A DNA stretch of 64,000 nucleotides from Lepidonotus clava (taxonomy: Eukaryota > Annelida > Polychaeta > Phyllodocida > Polynoidae), in assembly GCA_936440205.1 (NCBI GenBank), contig OW387149.1, positions 27,729,151 through 27,793,150 of the forward strand, in the 5' to 3' direction. The notes beneath the pieces were generated by a model. It was not told the DNA's origin and made no database searches. It was given only the letters and a program-made list of their open reading frames with translations. The position numbers and the translations under genes are program-made. Positions 12,441 through 24,583 of the stretch are shown here, piece after piece. The number at the start of each line of letters is the position of its first letter. Position 1 is the first letter of the stretch.

Positions 12441-13657
12441 CCACGTAGTAAATAACCTTGTAAATAACTGTTTCAATTGGGGTCTAGGTATAGGTTCGTC
12501 TTATATTTTATTGTGTCCATATTTTTAAACATTGAATTGCTATAGAGCAAAGGATTAAGTTGCAGAAAGATATCTAGTCACAAAATCTGAATTGGTGAAT
12601 TGATTTTGGTGTTGGAATAAGTATAGTTAAGAATGATAGCTATTATAACCTTTTACCTGTAACTTCAAGATATGTGAAATGCATTCAGAATTTTGTGAAA
12701 CGTGCCCCAGAAAACACATTATGCCTACATTGAATTGTCGCTATTATCACATGTTGATGATAGCCTGTAAAGGGTAATAGTGTCTTATGGTAATAAAGAA
12801 AAGGATAGCAAAACTATCCTAAATGTTGTCATTTTGTGTTGTTTGTTACATATACCCATGACACAATATCCCAAGAATGTGTATTATGCCAGTATTTAAC
12901 CGTCATTAAAAGCATTAAGTGATACTTAGTAATAGAATATTGTCATTTAGTGCTGTTCGTTAAGACCAGCCTAAAACACCACCCCATGTGTAGAAGCATT
13001 AGCACTTTAACCCACTCTTCCCAACTGCTTCTGTCAGACTACCCTTTATTGAGAAAACGCTCCCAGGGTACACATTGCGTTCAATTCAGTTAATGGGAAA
13101 CACTTTAGTTCGACTCCAATTCCATAAATATTTTAGCAATAATCATTTGGACCAGATGTGCCACAAATACCAACACTCTCCCACAATAGACACAATTTGA
13201 CAGTCAGCAAGCTACCAAAAACTTGAAAATTCACTTAGATTTGCCAATCAGTATCTATCAGAGAGTAATTCCCTGTGGAATTACCTCAATAATTTAAATT
13301 CAAAGAGTCATAAGGTATTCAAAATCCCAACTTTTTCCTGCAATGAATTTATAGAAATGAAGCCAGCTTGTTACAATCCACTCCAATTGAGTTACTTGCC
13401 AGTGACTTCTCTCATGTCAGAAGTGTCTGCAGTCATTACACAATGACCCTTCTCAAACAAACAAGGCATATCTCTGGAGAACTTCTCAGCTGAAGAATTT
13501 AACACAAATAATCTCTTTTTGAACTAGGTCAGAAGTAGGGTTGGAAAAGACTACATCAAACAGCATAGTCATTTCCTCAAAACTGAAGTACTCTAATGCC
13601 CAAGAACGATGTTATCTTTATTTCAAATAATAAAGAAAAAAATGGAAAGTTTTTCAA
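12441..13657. other. No gene; contains dispersed repeat copy 3
   Basis: The third copy of the dispersed family (CTTCAAGATATGTGAAATGC, then TTGTGAAACGTGCCCC) lies near 12,620-12,730. The rest is A+T-rich with no recognisable gene. Confidence 0.45.
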
Positions 13658-13781
13658 GATACTCAAATCAGTATTGTGTAAATACCTGAATAATGTAGAT
13701 ACTCAGAATATCTGAAAATCAACTAGAAATGCTAAATATCACAAAAAGTAAGAACATAGTCTATAAAATACGAAACTCGTT
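13658..13781 (+). repeat. 124-bp direct repeat, left copy
   Basis: Base for base the same as 14,480-14,603 over 124 bp, beginning GATACTCAAATCAG and ending ACGAAACTCGTT. The two copies bracket a 698-bp segment. The ends are not TG...CA, so this is not a typical LTR. Confidence 0.95.
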
Positions 13782-14479
13782 GAAACGAGGAGGGGTCTGT
13801 CCAGCGCGACGGCTACCGCAACAATGGATGCATTCATCCAAAGTAACCACAAAGACCAAGAGCCTCATTTTCATTCCGTCCATTGATTGGTCGGAGTCCC
13901 CTTCCATAGACTATGGGTGTAATGGAACAATCCCTAAGTCAGCTCATAGCCCCATATTTGGTGCCACCTGGTATCAGGTTTAGGTTCTATTTTTTGGGGG
14001 AGCAACTGTGGGTTTGAGTTAGTCAGGTCGGGGTATGTGTTGTTGTTGTTCTCCTAGTGGTATCAGTGCCCGGTGAGGGGCAGGGTACCTGGGTATTTCA
14101 TGTGTATGGAAAAGGTCTAGGATGGTCATTGGTACGGTTTTGGTGCAATACCTCATCAGGCCGTATTGTTGTGTGCGCGGTGTCCACATATAGGGATCTT
14201 AATTGGTGTTGAAGTTCCAAGAGAATGGTCTTAACGGATTCCAATTAGATGTCCTGTAGTGGCTTGTAATGGTTGTGTTGGAGGCTGCAAAGGTCTAATT
14301 CATCTTCATTTTCATTTTAACATCGGAGTCTATTGATATTAGCCAGAGACCTTGACGGGGAGGTGAGACATAAAAATGATACTTTGTTGTATTGTGTTAC
14401 ACGTGGTTAATGTCACCTGCGTTCGTTGTTGTGGTCTGACCGGTTATCGTATTTGTATGGTTAGTACATACTGTCCAGT
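13782..14479. other. Segment bracketed by identical 124-bp repeats
   Basis: This 698-bp stretch is clearly richer in G and T on the plus strand than its A-rich surroundings, for example the GTTGTTGTTGTTCTCC region near 14,040. It contains no long open frame. It could be a recent insertion with an unusually long target duplication, a miniature terminal-repeat element, or one unit of a tandem duplication. I cannot choose among these from one locus. Confidence 0.5.
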
Positions 14480-14603
14480 GATACTCAAATCAGTATTGTG
14501 TAAATACCTGAATAATGTAGATACTCAGAATATCTGAAAATCAACTAGAAATGCTAAATATCACAAAAAGTAAGAACATAGTCTATAAAATACGAAACTC
14601 GTT
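14480..14603 (+). repeat. 124-bp direct repeat, right copy
   Basis: Identical to 13,658-13,781. Sequence identity ends abruptly on both sides of each copy. Confidence 0.95.
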
Positions 14604-14659
14604 AAACATGGGTTTCTGAGTTAAAACACAAGTTTTATGGAGGAATGTCGTGTGATATA

Positions 14660-14765
14660 TTTTAGCCAATCAGCATTCACCTGTAGCCTATAAAAAGCTG
14701 ATTATTCCCCGAAATTAACCAGCATCCTCCAAGTTGCTCAACTGTGAACATCTGCATACCCAAGG
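14660..14765 (+). promoter_or_regulatory. CCAAT/TATA promoter-like site
   Basis: An AGCCAATCAGC CCAAT box (14,664-14,674) lies about 25 bp upstream of a TATAAAA box (14,689-14,695). The TATA box is followed at normal spacing by a pyrimidine/purine mix that could hold a start site, and then by ATGGGTC at 14,766, which opens an 82-codon frame. The second half of that frame runs into a MITE (from 14,889), so any gene here is either altered or not a gene. The box spacing is that of a Pol II core promoter; expression is unknown. Confidence 0.4.
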
Positions 14766-14888
14766 ATGGGTCTCAACTTGGACACAGAGATCCTAAGTGA
14801 GTCAAGTACCTGTCAACCTGAGGGTGGCCCAAAACAAACTTGGTTCCCCAGCAAGGTGTCTCGAGGCTGGCTGCAAGATGACCAGGGA

Positions 14889-15235
14889 TGGGACCAAAAA
14901 ACTTTGACGAATATTCGTGATAATGAGATAGGCCTTCACGAACCTCGGGTGTGTCCAGAAAACATTCACGAACCTCCCAGACCACTCACGAACCTTATTG
15001 AACTTTGGAAATAAGGTATAAAAACTAGATACCTATGTAAATTTATACTGCCTTGTTGAATCTATTAGAAGACTATCATAATGAAATGAAATGGTTTGGG
15101 AATGGGAAAAATGGAAAAAATTGGAAAAAAAAACCTGCAAGATTCGTGACCACGAATCTTTCACGAACCCAAAATTTAGGATCGTGACTTATATAGCATT
15201 TGAGATTCGTGATTTTTTTATGGTCGCCCCCCCCC
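14889..15235. mobile_element. MITE with GGCGACCAAAAAA termini, copy A
   Basis: About 347 bp, matching copy B at 36,273-36,615 along its length. The left end is GGGACCAAAAAACTTTGACG and the right end TTTTTTTATGGTCGCC followed by a C run. Both arms carry several TTCACGAA/TTCGTGAA motifs, including ATTCGTGACCACGAATC. No open frame of its own. Confidence 0.8.
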
Positions 15236-15596
15236 AGATCTTCCAAACTAACAGTGAATATATAACAGTTAACACCAAAAATGGCACATTGATAGAATAG
15301 ATCTCAACTCCCAGCACCCCATCCTGAGTTCCCTATTGCAGACCTTCAAATTTATCTCTTAGGCACATCCAAACATCAAACCAGGCATTACACTACCATT
15401 AAAGATTTGCCCCAATGGACACTTTTACATGGCACATTTGATGATTTACAGAGATTCTGAAAAAAAAGTCCTATGCATACGTCAAGCCGATCTGAGATAG
15501 AGTTATTTGGAAACTATGTGTATGTTATTTATTGATGGTCCCTAAACGGAAATAACTTCTTGTATCTCTGACATCACTGATGGGCTCTGCATGTAC
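15236..15596. other. No gene recognised
   Basis: No recognisable feature. Confidence 0.45.
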
Positions 15597-15789
15597 AGCC
15601 GCATCCCTATGTGGCGACTAAACCTCGGCGATTAGTTGTGTATGTTGGCCCAAAGTACCAAATCCACGCATTCCCCTACAACTTCTGTTCTATATGGGCA
15701 CTTATCACCAGGCATAGGATGGGTATGGCACTTTGGGCCACCATAGACGTCTAATCGAAGAGGTTTAGTTGCGATGTGGGGACGCGGCT
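15597..15789. mobile_element. Harbinger-like MITE, AGCCGC family, copy 1
   Basis: The left end AGCCGCATCCCTATGTGG and the right end GTGGGGACGCGGCT form imperfect inverted repeats, and the inner arms (GACTAAACCTC / GAGGTTTAGTTGC) pair as well. Related copies are at 42,503-42,640 and 42,727-42,897. Target duplication is not clear in this copy. Confidence 0.6.
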
Positions 15790-16173
15790 TAAACCTACCA
15801 AAGAGCCTCATCCCATGACAGGATGGTATTATTTCTTCTCCACAGGCTGAGTACTTTCCACACTTGGCCCACATACTGTCACAGTCACAGGGATAACTTG
15901 GGCCTAATATCAGGGAGCTGTCAACTGTCAAACCTTACACTACAAATAGCTGTCAGCTGTCAAGTCTTAGGCTACAAACTGTGCTGTCATTACCCTGTGA
16001 TTACTGTAGCTACACCCTTCCTGTTGTCCCCAGGCCGAAGTACAGATAGGAACTATAAAAACCCATGTGTAAACATTGACATTCAATAAAAGATATATTA
16101 TTTCACTGTTTGACTAAATGTGTAAACTATTGACAACTATTTTGTAAACAATGTAACTTAAATTGAATAGGAC
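15790..16173. other. No gene recognised
   Basis: Overlapping short frames on both strands, no recognisable domain. AATAAAAG near 16,084 could be a chance poly(A)-like signal. Confidence 0.4.
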
Positions 16174-16953
16174 CTAATAGACCTGTCCACTTTGGGATGA
16201 ATTGCTCGCATGATACAGAGGTCAGATATAATTGCAGTTTTTGCAAAGTCAGGCACTGACACAAATCTGAGTGTATGAGTAAGGACATATGTTTTCTAAG
16301 TCAATAAAGTGTTGATAAATGAGGATGAATTATTATTTTCTCTCTATTAGATCATTACCTCAATTTTAGGTGAAACAAAATAAGGTACGTTTTTGTGATT
16401 TTAGGGTTGGACATTGTGAGCAAAGTTGAAGGGCTTTAACACTGTTCCCTATGGGAAAATGCCATTTTTGCTTTCCAGTCCTACAGCTACATATTTAACA
16501 TCATATTGAAAGTAAAAGCTTATAAAGTTTAGTTTCATGTAATAGTACTAGGAAAATTACTGTGAATCAAGTATGATGAACATTTTTCTAAAAATGTTGA
16601 CATCATTTACTTCGCGGCTGGAATAACTAGAGATTAATAACAGGATAACAACAAGGTAAATTGATTTGGACATTTAATAAATAACATTTATTTTAATCCT
16701 TCCTGCATACATCAAATCTAAAGTTTAAAATTCTGCTGCGATGTGGTCAGTGTGGTGGATGGAACGCGAATGACCAACAGCTTTGGCCTGGCGATTTATA
16801 TAGTGGCGATACAACAAATCGCAGTAACGATAGCAACGGGGGCAATGACGTCACACCTCTCCGAAATAAATAAATTGATCTGGGTATCACTACACAATTT
16901 AATTACATATAAATAAAGGGTGGGCGAGCTGGCAAAGTGGACAGATCTATTAG
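16174..16953. mobile_element. TIR element, CTAATAGACCTGTCCACTTTG ends
   Basis: The left terminus, 21 bp starting CTAATAGACCTGTCCACTTT, is matched at the right end (16,933-16,953) in inverted orientation with a single mismatch (CCTGTCC against TCTGTCC). The interior of about 740 bp has no recognisable protein, so this is a non-autonomous DNA transposon. Target duplication is uncertain. Confidence 0.65.
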
Positions 16954-17236
16954 CTGATCATGAGTTAATTTCTGTTTGATTTGTACTTGTGGAAACCTAT
17001 TAAAATTTAAAGGTTCAAGACAACAAAATAAGAGTAAATTATTCACAGTTTTTCAAAGTTACGATTCATACTTTCCTCTTCTGATTTTATATTTACTTTA
17101 CGCATTACATGACACTTAACAGGATTGTTATGTACTTTTCTAATGGCTCACGAAAATTGGACAACTCTTGCATAGAAACATCGCTTTTAGGTGTCAGAAA
17201 AGAGGCGTCTGGGGCTTCTGTCATTTCGCTGGTACT

Positions 17237-17700
17237 CCAGGGCGCTGTTCCACAAAAAGTGTTTGTATGTATCAGGATTAACTTTAAATGTGTACGCAAA
17301 TACTGTTAGTAGGAAAAAGTGTTCGTAAGGTCACTTACGTACACTTTTGTCCAAAAATGTGCACATTTGACAAAAACTTGGATTCTAATATATTTTCTCT
17401 CTTTTCTCCGACAGCTCCGTGAGTTCTCAACCAATCTTAATCTAGTTTTCACCAACGGATTCCTTACAAGATGAGCTTTCCAATGATAGCCTATACATTA
17501 TCATAGGAAAATTATTTCATTTTGAAAACAATATTTGAATATTAAAAATGACTTACGAAGCCTAAATTATGTGTCGTAGGTAATTTGGATGTGCGTACAC
17601 ATTTGTAATGCTACGCACAGTACGCAGAAATATATTTTTGTGCGTATCTTTTTTCTGGAACTCTAAAATGTTCGTAACTTTTTATAGAATGGCCCCCAGG
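17237..17700. mobile_element. MITE with CCAGGG...CCCAGG termini
   Basis: Imperfect inverted repeats of about 30 bp: left CCAGGGCGCTGTTCCACAAA, right TATAGAATGGCCCCCAGG. The interior repeats GTWCGTA/TACGYAC motifs in both orientations. The CCAGGG-CNNTTCCAYAAA style of end is typical of abundant invertebrate MITEs; the superfamily is not assigned. Confidence 0.65.
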
Positions 17701-19129
17701 AAATTAAAACACTGAGTCTGAGAAAACCACGATGTGGTCGATTTGTCAGTAAATACATAAGGGTGGCTGCAAGTACTTTAAGAAATGATTGAGTTAATGA
17801 AAAACTCTTGAGCTTGTTGACACAGTTCTGTGATTTTCACAACATGCCTTTGGAACCATAAACCACCCTTTTATTTACTCTAACCATTTCAGTCCTGCAG
17901 ATGCCTTATCACTTACTGATAACTGCTAATAAGATTAGCTTTTATTAGTTTGCAATAGCCGAAAATCGTACACAGTGTGGACAATTTACAATCATTAAAA
18001 ATAAGACAAAATAATTGTTCCTTTTTTATACGTAGTTATAATTATCAATATTTCAAATTCAAGACTATACGTAAGGAAAGGTGTACCTGAGGCACATATT
18101 TTTGCAATATGATACTAGTGTGCTTTTAATTGCAATTTCCGAATTAAAGATGGTAGAGTGTAAAAGCTGGGAAGCTCGCATATTCTGGAAGGGGAAACCA
18201 TATTATATCATATGGCATTGTGGTACATGAGTACATAAATGACAAATATTTTCATCAAACCTAAATCAACTCAAGACTCAATCGACCCATTTGATGTTTC
18301 TTTATAATTCTGCAATTTATTTATCAAGGATTTCAGTGATTTAAGTTGATGTTATTAGTATCGAAACGACAATACTGCATGTTCAGTGAAAAATGTAGAC
18401 CAAACAAGGTTCTGACCAGGTTAGAAAACTAATTTTCCATATCCCTTTCTTCTGGTCGGACCAGGACAAAATTGTTTTCCGCCCATTGAAATTAAGTAGA
18501 ATCCATCGATAAACCTAACAACACTCAAAGTAAACGCTTTAAAGTGTCAAATGCTTGGAAAATATAACAAACTAAGACCATGGCCCACAAAAAACTGAAT
18601 CCCTGCAGAGCACTTACACAAAACCGCAATGCCCTGGACCAATGATGTGCAGATATGCCTGCAGCTATCAGTTACCTTCCTATTTCATGGTCGGCAGACA
18701 CCTGGGTGTAAGGTAAGTCAGCTGGGCCCAATTTCACAGCCGACCGCAGCTCATGGTCATCTGAGCGTCAGTCCCCGACCGAAAGCCCTTGAAGTCAGGT
18801 GCTCATCATGACATCATGTTGTTACAAGCAAATAATATTGTCGATCTGATTTGGTTAGGATTGTAATTTCAAGTGGGAAAAATCTGATACACTGTTAAGT
18901 TTTTGAGGTCATGCATTCTAACGGCTGTTTTCAGTTGAAGGGTTTATACCTTTAAGAAGAGACTCTGCCCTACTTGTTCCAAGGGCTTATAACATAATAA
19001 AAACTTAACAATGTATCATATTTTTAAAAAGTATAAAACGTATCATAATATTATTATGATAAGGGCACAGTAGGCCCTTTATTATTTGGTGGAAATTATA
19101 CATGTATAGTTTCTGATATAATTTTTCTA
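17701..19129. other. No gene recognised
   Basis: A+T-rich. The segment 18,620-18,800 is locally G+C-richer and holds GGTAAGTCAG near 18,711, a good donor-like match, but no acceptor or conserved frame was found to support an exon. Confidence 0.4.
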
Positions 19130-19500
19130 ATTCATCCTACCAAAGATAGCTGATTTATAGTATTTTAAGCACCTTAATGCTAATTTTGACCAATTTTGTT
19201 GACAAAATCCCTGGAAAAACTATAGAAAATGAAAGAATAATTGTGATTTTTCCACCTTTAATGAATGATTCTAAAAACAACTTATAAAATATGTAACATA
19301 ACAGGATACAAATTTCAAAAATAATGTTCTCTAGGTTTTCTTCATGTCATACTAGAAATAGTGACATGATTAATGAAAATTCCTATGCAAAAGCCTTGTA
19401 ATTTGACGACATATTACCCAGCATGTACCATGATTGAGGCTTACCTGCAGGTTAAAGTCAATAAATTGTCTATCCGTGGTAGGGTGAATTGAAGTTATAT
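19130..19500 (+). repeat. Dispersed repeat shared with 60.55 kb
   Basis: AGCTGATTTATAGTATTTTA, then GCACCTTAATGC and GACCAATTTTG, and near the end GCAGGTTAAAGTCAATAAAT and CTATCCGTGGTAGGG. The same motifs occur in the same order at 60,545-60,770. The family is old and of unknown class. Confidence 0.5.
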
Positions 19501-21253
19501 TGTTGTGTGTAGGACTAGTGTACCTCTATATATACAATATTATCCACAATATTAGTTTATCTATATTGTACACAATATTAGTTTATCTATTTCTGTAAAG
19601 GACAAATGACTACCCTATTGGTGTGTGCAAGGCTTACTTTAATGATGACAGGTAGGTCCAAACTATCATCAGCACAAATACATTGTTTATATACTTGCTT
19701 TTGTGGTGAATCAGATGCCAAGGGTCAGTGCCCCTGAAGATAAGGTAGAAGTGTGGCAGCCACTAGCCTTATGTCTCGTGCCTAATGCCCATCATCATCG
19801 TTGTGCTGATGTGTCCTTTTGTGCCCTTGTTCCGTGCCCAATTTCCACTTGTGCCCATGTTTTGTGTCATACCTGTGCAATTTATTTATAACAGTCCTAC
19901 CTTTACCCAAACTTCTTGCTAAATCCGGGTTTCGTGCTTTGTACTTTGTGTCTAAGAAGCTAGAACTAGACCTTAAGTTAGTTTCTGCCAAAGAAGGAGA
20001 AGACGTTGACACCGTGAGTTTCAGATTGAGGCTGTTTAATCATGGTCTAATACATGCTTTTATAGGTACATGCTGTTTGATCATTGGCTAATCTAGTCAC
20101 ATGTCTTAATTACTCTTTTGTGATGTAACTTCCGATTAACATGCTTTCGTGCACTGACCTAATTGCTGACTTAATGACTCGCAATCTTTTGTGCTGGTAT
20201 GGGAATATTCGTACTAAGATGGAAACACTTATTCATTGTAATATACATTATTAAAGCAGTCATTCTATTATTTTACATAAATTTGTAAATATTTTGATCA
20301 CTAAAACTCTAGTCATGCTTAAACATGAATCATTCACAGATTCATCACATTATGTATGATATTTTCGTTGCTGTGTGCAAGGCACTTCAGTTAGAGTTAA
20401 TGAGGTTGCACAGTGACCACTTGTTGTAAAAACAATTCAGTGAACCACTTTAAAAGAAACGGCAATTCGAGTATTGAAATTAGGTACTTCCCATTTTCAT
20501 TAAGTGCCCAAAAAGGGCACTCAAATCAATTTGAATATCAATTATCATTTGATAATTCTAGTCTTCCTGCCGCCAACATGCTTGTTTTATTTGATCATCC
20601 AAAACGTGTCACATTTTAATTTGTCCTTAAGTGTGATCAATTATAGAGGTTATCATTGCAATAACGAATGGCGGAAAACAATTACCCTCAAAACTGGTTC
20701 TCCTTGGAACTATTGCCGTTGGCAGCCATGACAAGTAAATGGTCGCCCAGGCAAGCAGGCAACATAATTATGAAATTGCAGTAATGTTCTTTGTATCTAT
20801 GGTTTGGTTCTTGCTATGTTATTTTGATGGCACCCAAAAACGTCTCTACAACGTGACATTGCATTGTGATGCTTTTGTAACATTTAAGTTGAATATTTAG
20901 TAATACTAAAGAGATACTGCTATTAGAACACTCTGTATTGGTAGGATCTCAACTTCATTAAAATGTAATGTTGTTATAAAAATCCGTTTTGCCAAATCCA
21001 TCCTTTAACATAAGATAACATAATTGAAAATGAAAATTTAGCAAGTAATAGACTGGCCAAAAAGACATGGTTACAGAACGTTCCTGTTATGTTGCCGCTC
21101 GCCTGGCTGAGCCAAGAAAGACGGGATTAATGGCCAAGAGACTGAGTCTGGTGATGGATTGGCTTGGGGAGATCTCTTCAGCATGAAGGCTGTTACAAAT
21201 TATCTCTCTCACTCTATTTGATGCATCGAAGTACAATCTTTCAGCCTGACTAA
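19501..21253. other. No gene; minor repeats
   Basis: A 20-bp unit CACAATATTAGTTTATCTAT occurs twice near 19,550. The segment 20,825-20,880 (TTGATGGCACCCAAAAACG...) is related to 45,211-45,262. Overlapping frames at 19.7-20.1 kb have repeated TTGTGCC motifs and no recognisable domain. Confidence 0.4.
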
Positions 21254-21485
21254 AAGGGGGTACCCATTGAACGATTTTATTGAACTTCTGGTTGAATCGC
21301 GCCGTTTCTGTGACTAGAAATCGTCAAATATGACAGGAAATTGTGTTCCCATTGAAGGATGCAACCAGACATCTATTGAAAACTGGTCAGTCACTTTGAA
21401 AATATGCAACATTGTTAGATATTAATAAATGGCGATTTCTAATTCGTCCGGAATCTCAATTGCATCGCTGAGTAGATTCCCCCTT
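21254..21485. mobile_element. MITE with AAGGGGG...CCCCCTT termini
   Basis: Seven-base perfect termini enclose 232 bp with internal inverted motifs (GACTAGAAATCG and CGATTTCTAATTCG). Related to the more diverged copy at 2.24-2.49 kb. Confidence 0.45.
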
Positions 21486-22399
21486 GACACCTAATACACT
21501 GGCTGATGCACTGACCAAGTAATGTGGGATACCTCCCAGCCACAGTCTTATGTAATAATCATGTTCTGTAACGTCCTTTGAATTTTATGTGGCGTTCAAT
21601 AGCGTGCTGTGACGTTATGAAGACTTTCTGCAACGTCACATCACATGTCACTTAAAGGAAATGACATTCACATGCGGTTCAATATAAACCGTCCGTCTGT
21701 TTGCGCCAAATCATTAATTTTGCGTAATATTCAGAACCCCTGATGAGGTTTGGGACTTTCTCTTTCATTCAAAGTGTTGGGAAGTCGGCCCACAGTTCCC
21801 ATTTTTTTTAGCACACTTTCATTGTGCAAACATGCCTGTATAACTACTATGAAAACATCAGCAAGAGCGGCTTGACGGGACTTGAAATTTCATAAGAAAT
21901 ACATGAAAAAGCATAATGGCGCGCTCCAAAACTATTTCCTGATTCAGTTTAACATGACACCTGAACACTAATCACTTTCCCATCTTTAATACCTCCATAA
22001 GTGACGTGGCGTCAAAACCATTGCTCAAAAATGGCAGGGGTAAAAATGCAGGCGGTGCACTGTATGAGCTATGTGCTTCAGAAACTCCACACCACACAAA
22101 GGCAATCCTTGAAACAAAAATAATTAAAAAGGACACCAAAGGCAATTGGTAAAACAAAAATGATTTAAAAGACAAACAGCATCACACCTGAAAGCTGCTA
22201 GTGTTACCCACGAGTCCCCTGGGAATCCCTAATGTACTGAAACCAATTACAGCGCCCCCTATGAGAGCAGGGTAGGCCGATTATCGTGAGGGAAGCCCAC
22301 CCCCTCTCCACTACTGGTACTGGGTGCCACACCCTGCCTCTCCCACACATTATGAGGGCTACTGAAGGGGGACCTACATATTCATGAATTATAATGTAT
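21486..22399. other. No gene recognised
   Basis: Includes a roughly 48-bp imperfect tandem pair near 22,095-22,185 (AAAGGCAAT...AACAAAAAT). No supported gene. Confidence 0.4.
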
Positions 22400-22700
22400 A
22401 CATTAAATGTCACTCGATATTGTGGCCTACATAGTGGAGCGTATTGAGGGAATGTAATGCATAAAATTATAGCCTGTACAATATATGCGACAAGTACCAG
22501 ACTCCCATTTCTATGTACTACTCAAATGTCGCGTGTATTCCAGGAGGGAGAGATGGTAATGGATTTCTTTCGTTTCTGTTATACTTTATTCATGTAGAAT
22601 ATTGGTGTTTACATTGGACTACAAGGCTTTACGCTTGACTTTCAATACATAGTATGGAAGCCTACATTTTTCTCACCGACTGTAATACAGGGCCTACACA
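22400..22700 (+). repeat. Relative of the repeat at 1-790
   Basis: GACTCCCATTTCTATGTACTACT near 22,500 and GCCTGTACAATATATGCGAC just upstream match the two motifs of the array at the window start. Confidence 0.4.
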
Positions 22701-23972
22701 TAAAACGTAAGACCTTCACTCTCCACACTGAATGTGATCGCGTACACTTGTTTCTCCATAGGGGTTTACTATAAGCCTGTAGAGGTGTGAGGCCTGACTG
22801 GGGCCCAGGGATGATTACTGGTATGTGAGGTACTTACCACTCTACCCACTGCTACAGCTGAGACCAGCAACTCATTCTGCGGGCTCCGAGGAGTTGTGAT
22901 TCAAGGCTGTACTACACTTAATGACTTAGGCTGCAATATGACAATGTCACATAGATGCCACACATATTAGAGATATAATTCTTTGTTATAGATTATATGA
23001 GATACTCCAAATTGCCTATTTTTGATGACCATATCACTCATGTAAAATCTCTCTGTAATATTGCCATATCGTGTCGATATCACAGCCCAAGTTGGGAAGT
23101 GTTTTAACAACTTCAGATATTGTGAGCTGAGGATTTGGTTATGAGGTTTATGTTTTGGCTAGGGTAGGAAAGCCAACTGGACTTTGAGAGTGCATGCAAT
23201 GCAAACAGACTGTACATGTATTTGGGGTAACTGATAGATCTTCCATTGGTCGGATGTAGCTGCTTGTGAAGGTCTGCAGCAAGGTCACAGCCAGCAGGGC
23301 GTACAGGATGTTGCAACATAATCTTAAGACAATCATGATAGCTTAAAGTGTGTTGTATATCAACCATAATAATTATGTTTTGGTTCAAATGCCATTCTTC
23401 ATTTGATTCAAGATGAAGAAAACATTTACTAAGATGATAAGTCGTCTCAAGTTGATTCAATATTTGCTACAAGGCTTATCCTATCGAAAGATATTATGAG
23501 ATCTGAATGGCCATATTGGAACCAAAATACCTTAGGATATAAGTGGACGGATAATATTGGACGCCACACTACATCTAGAATCCGTATGAATCGTCACGAG
23601 ATAATGTTACACACGGAACACATGTAAGTGTGACTCTTTTGGATTTAGCATTTCACTGAATTTATAAACTATCTCGAATGCCACAGGATTTACAAGAAAA
23701 TGACCCAAAAGGGTACAATTCTTTCGTAAATCAATTTCAACAACAAACGATTAGCCGTAGAATTTTGAGTTGTTTACTTGAGTTCACATGGAAAAACCTT
23801 TTTTCTATAGGTCTCAAAAGGCCTTTAGTAGCAATGGCCCGAGGTCTGTAGAATGAACATTAGATAGACCATGCAATTTACAAAGCTGAAGAAGAGCGCC
23901 CTCTGTGCAAAATGAGATATTTAGAATGGATCCGATTTAATAGTTTCAAGTGGTGTACACGGTAAAGAAATG
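22701..23972. other. No gene recognised
   Basis: Overlapping minus-strand frames at 23.1-23.46 kb have no recognisable domain. Confidence 0.4.
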
Positions 23973-24583
23973 CACTGAAAACACAAAGTCGTCAGAGAAC
24001 CACTTTAAAGTTGTCAGAGGGTTGTCATAGGTCACTTTTTGGTTGTCATAGGTCACTTTTGGGGGCAGAGCAGGGCTCATTTCAGGCCATTGATGTTGTG
24101 TGATGACCTTGTGACAATCCTATGACAATTTGGGGGTGGTCAGAAGTTTGTGAATTTTGAGGCTGGATGACAACCCAAAGGTTGTAATTTTCTCCCTTTT
24201 GGCCAAAAAGGTTGTCAGAGAAGCAAAAATGAAAATCGAGTTGTCATAGGGTTGTCACAGAAGAAAATGAGAGTCAAAAGTCCTGCCTGACAACCCTAGG
24301 GTTGTAAGTGAATGGTGCCTAAAACAACAGCCCAAGGTTGTCATGGCCTCTGTCTATGATAAAGTATTGTAAGTGAATGGTGTCAAAAAACATACAACTC
24401 ATAGGCCTCCTATGTGTAATGGCCATACCTAATAACTAGTAATAAGATAATAGGAAGCATTATCATGGACTATGATATCTACAGCATGAAACTATTCATA
24501 AATAAGATTTCTTGTATAAAAGACATAAACAACATTGGGTTGTCGTTTTTGGCACCACTTTTGACAACTCTGTGTTTTCAGTG
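23973..24583. mobile_element. TIR element rich in GTTGTCA motifs
   Basis: The left end CACTGAAAACACAAAGTCGT and the right end in inverted orientation (24,562-24,583, CACTGAAAACACAGAGTTGT when read on the minus strand) agree with two mismatches. The left half is filled with GGTTGTCA/TGACAACC repeats (over ten in about 350 bp), in both orientations, giving extensive potential fold-back. No protein is encoded. Confidence 0.55.

Noticed and set aside
12178-12528. Three overlapping long plus-strand ORFs encoding GSHRVTPGHT-like repeats
   Set aside because: They are produced by the 10-bp minisatellite, which has no stop in any forward frame.
13658-14603. LTR retrotransposon of miniature type
   Set aside because: Ends are not TG...CA, and neither a primer site nor a polypurine tract is evident. 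Left as an unexplained duplication.
21497-21530. A frame reading NTLADALTK before a stop, reminiscent of the end of Copia RNase H, with a TATA-like box about 170 bp downstream
   Set aside because: Only about ten residues match and no other Copia domain is nearby; a chance match is likely.
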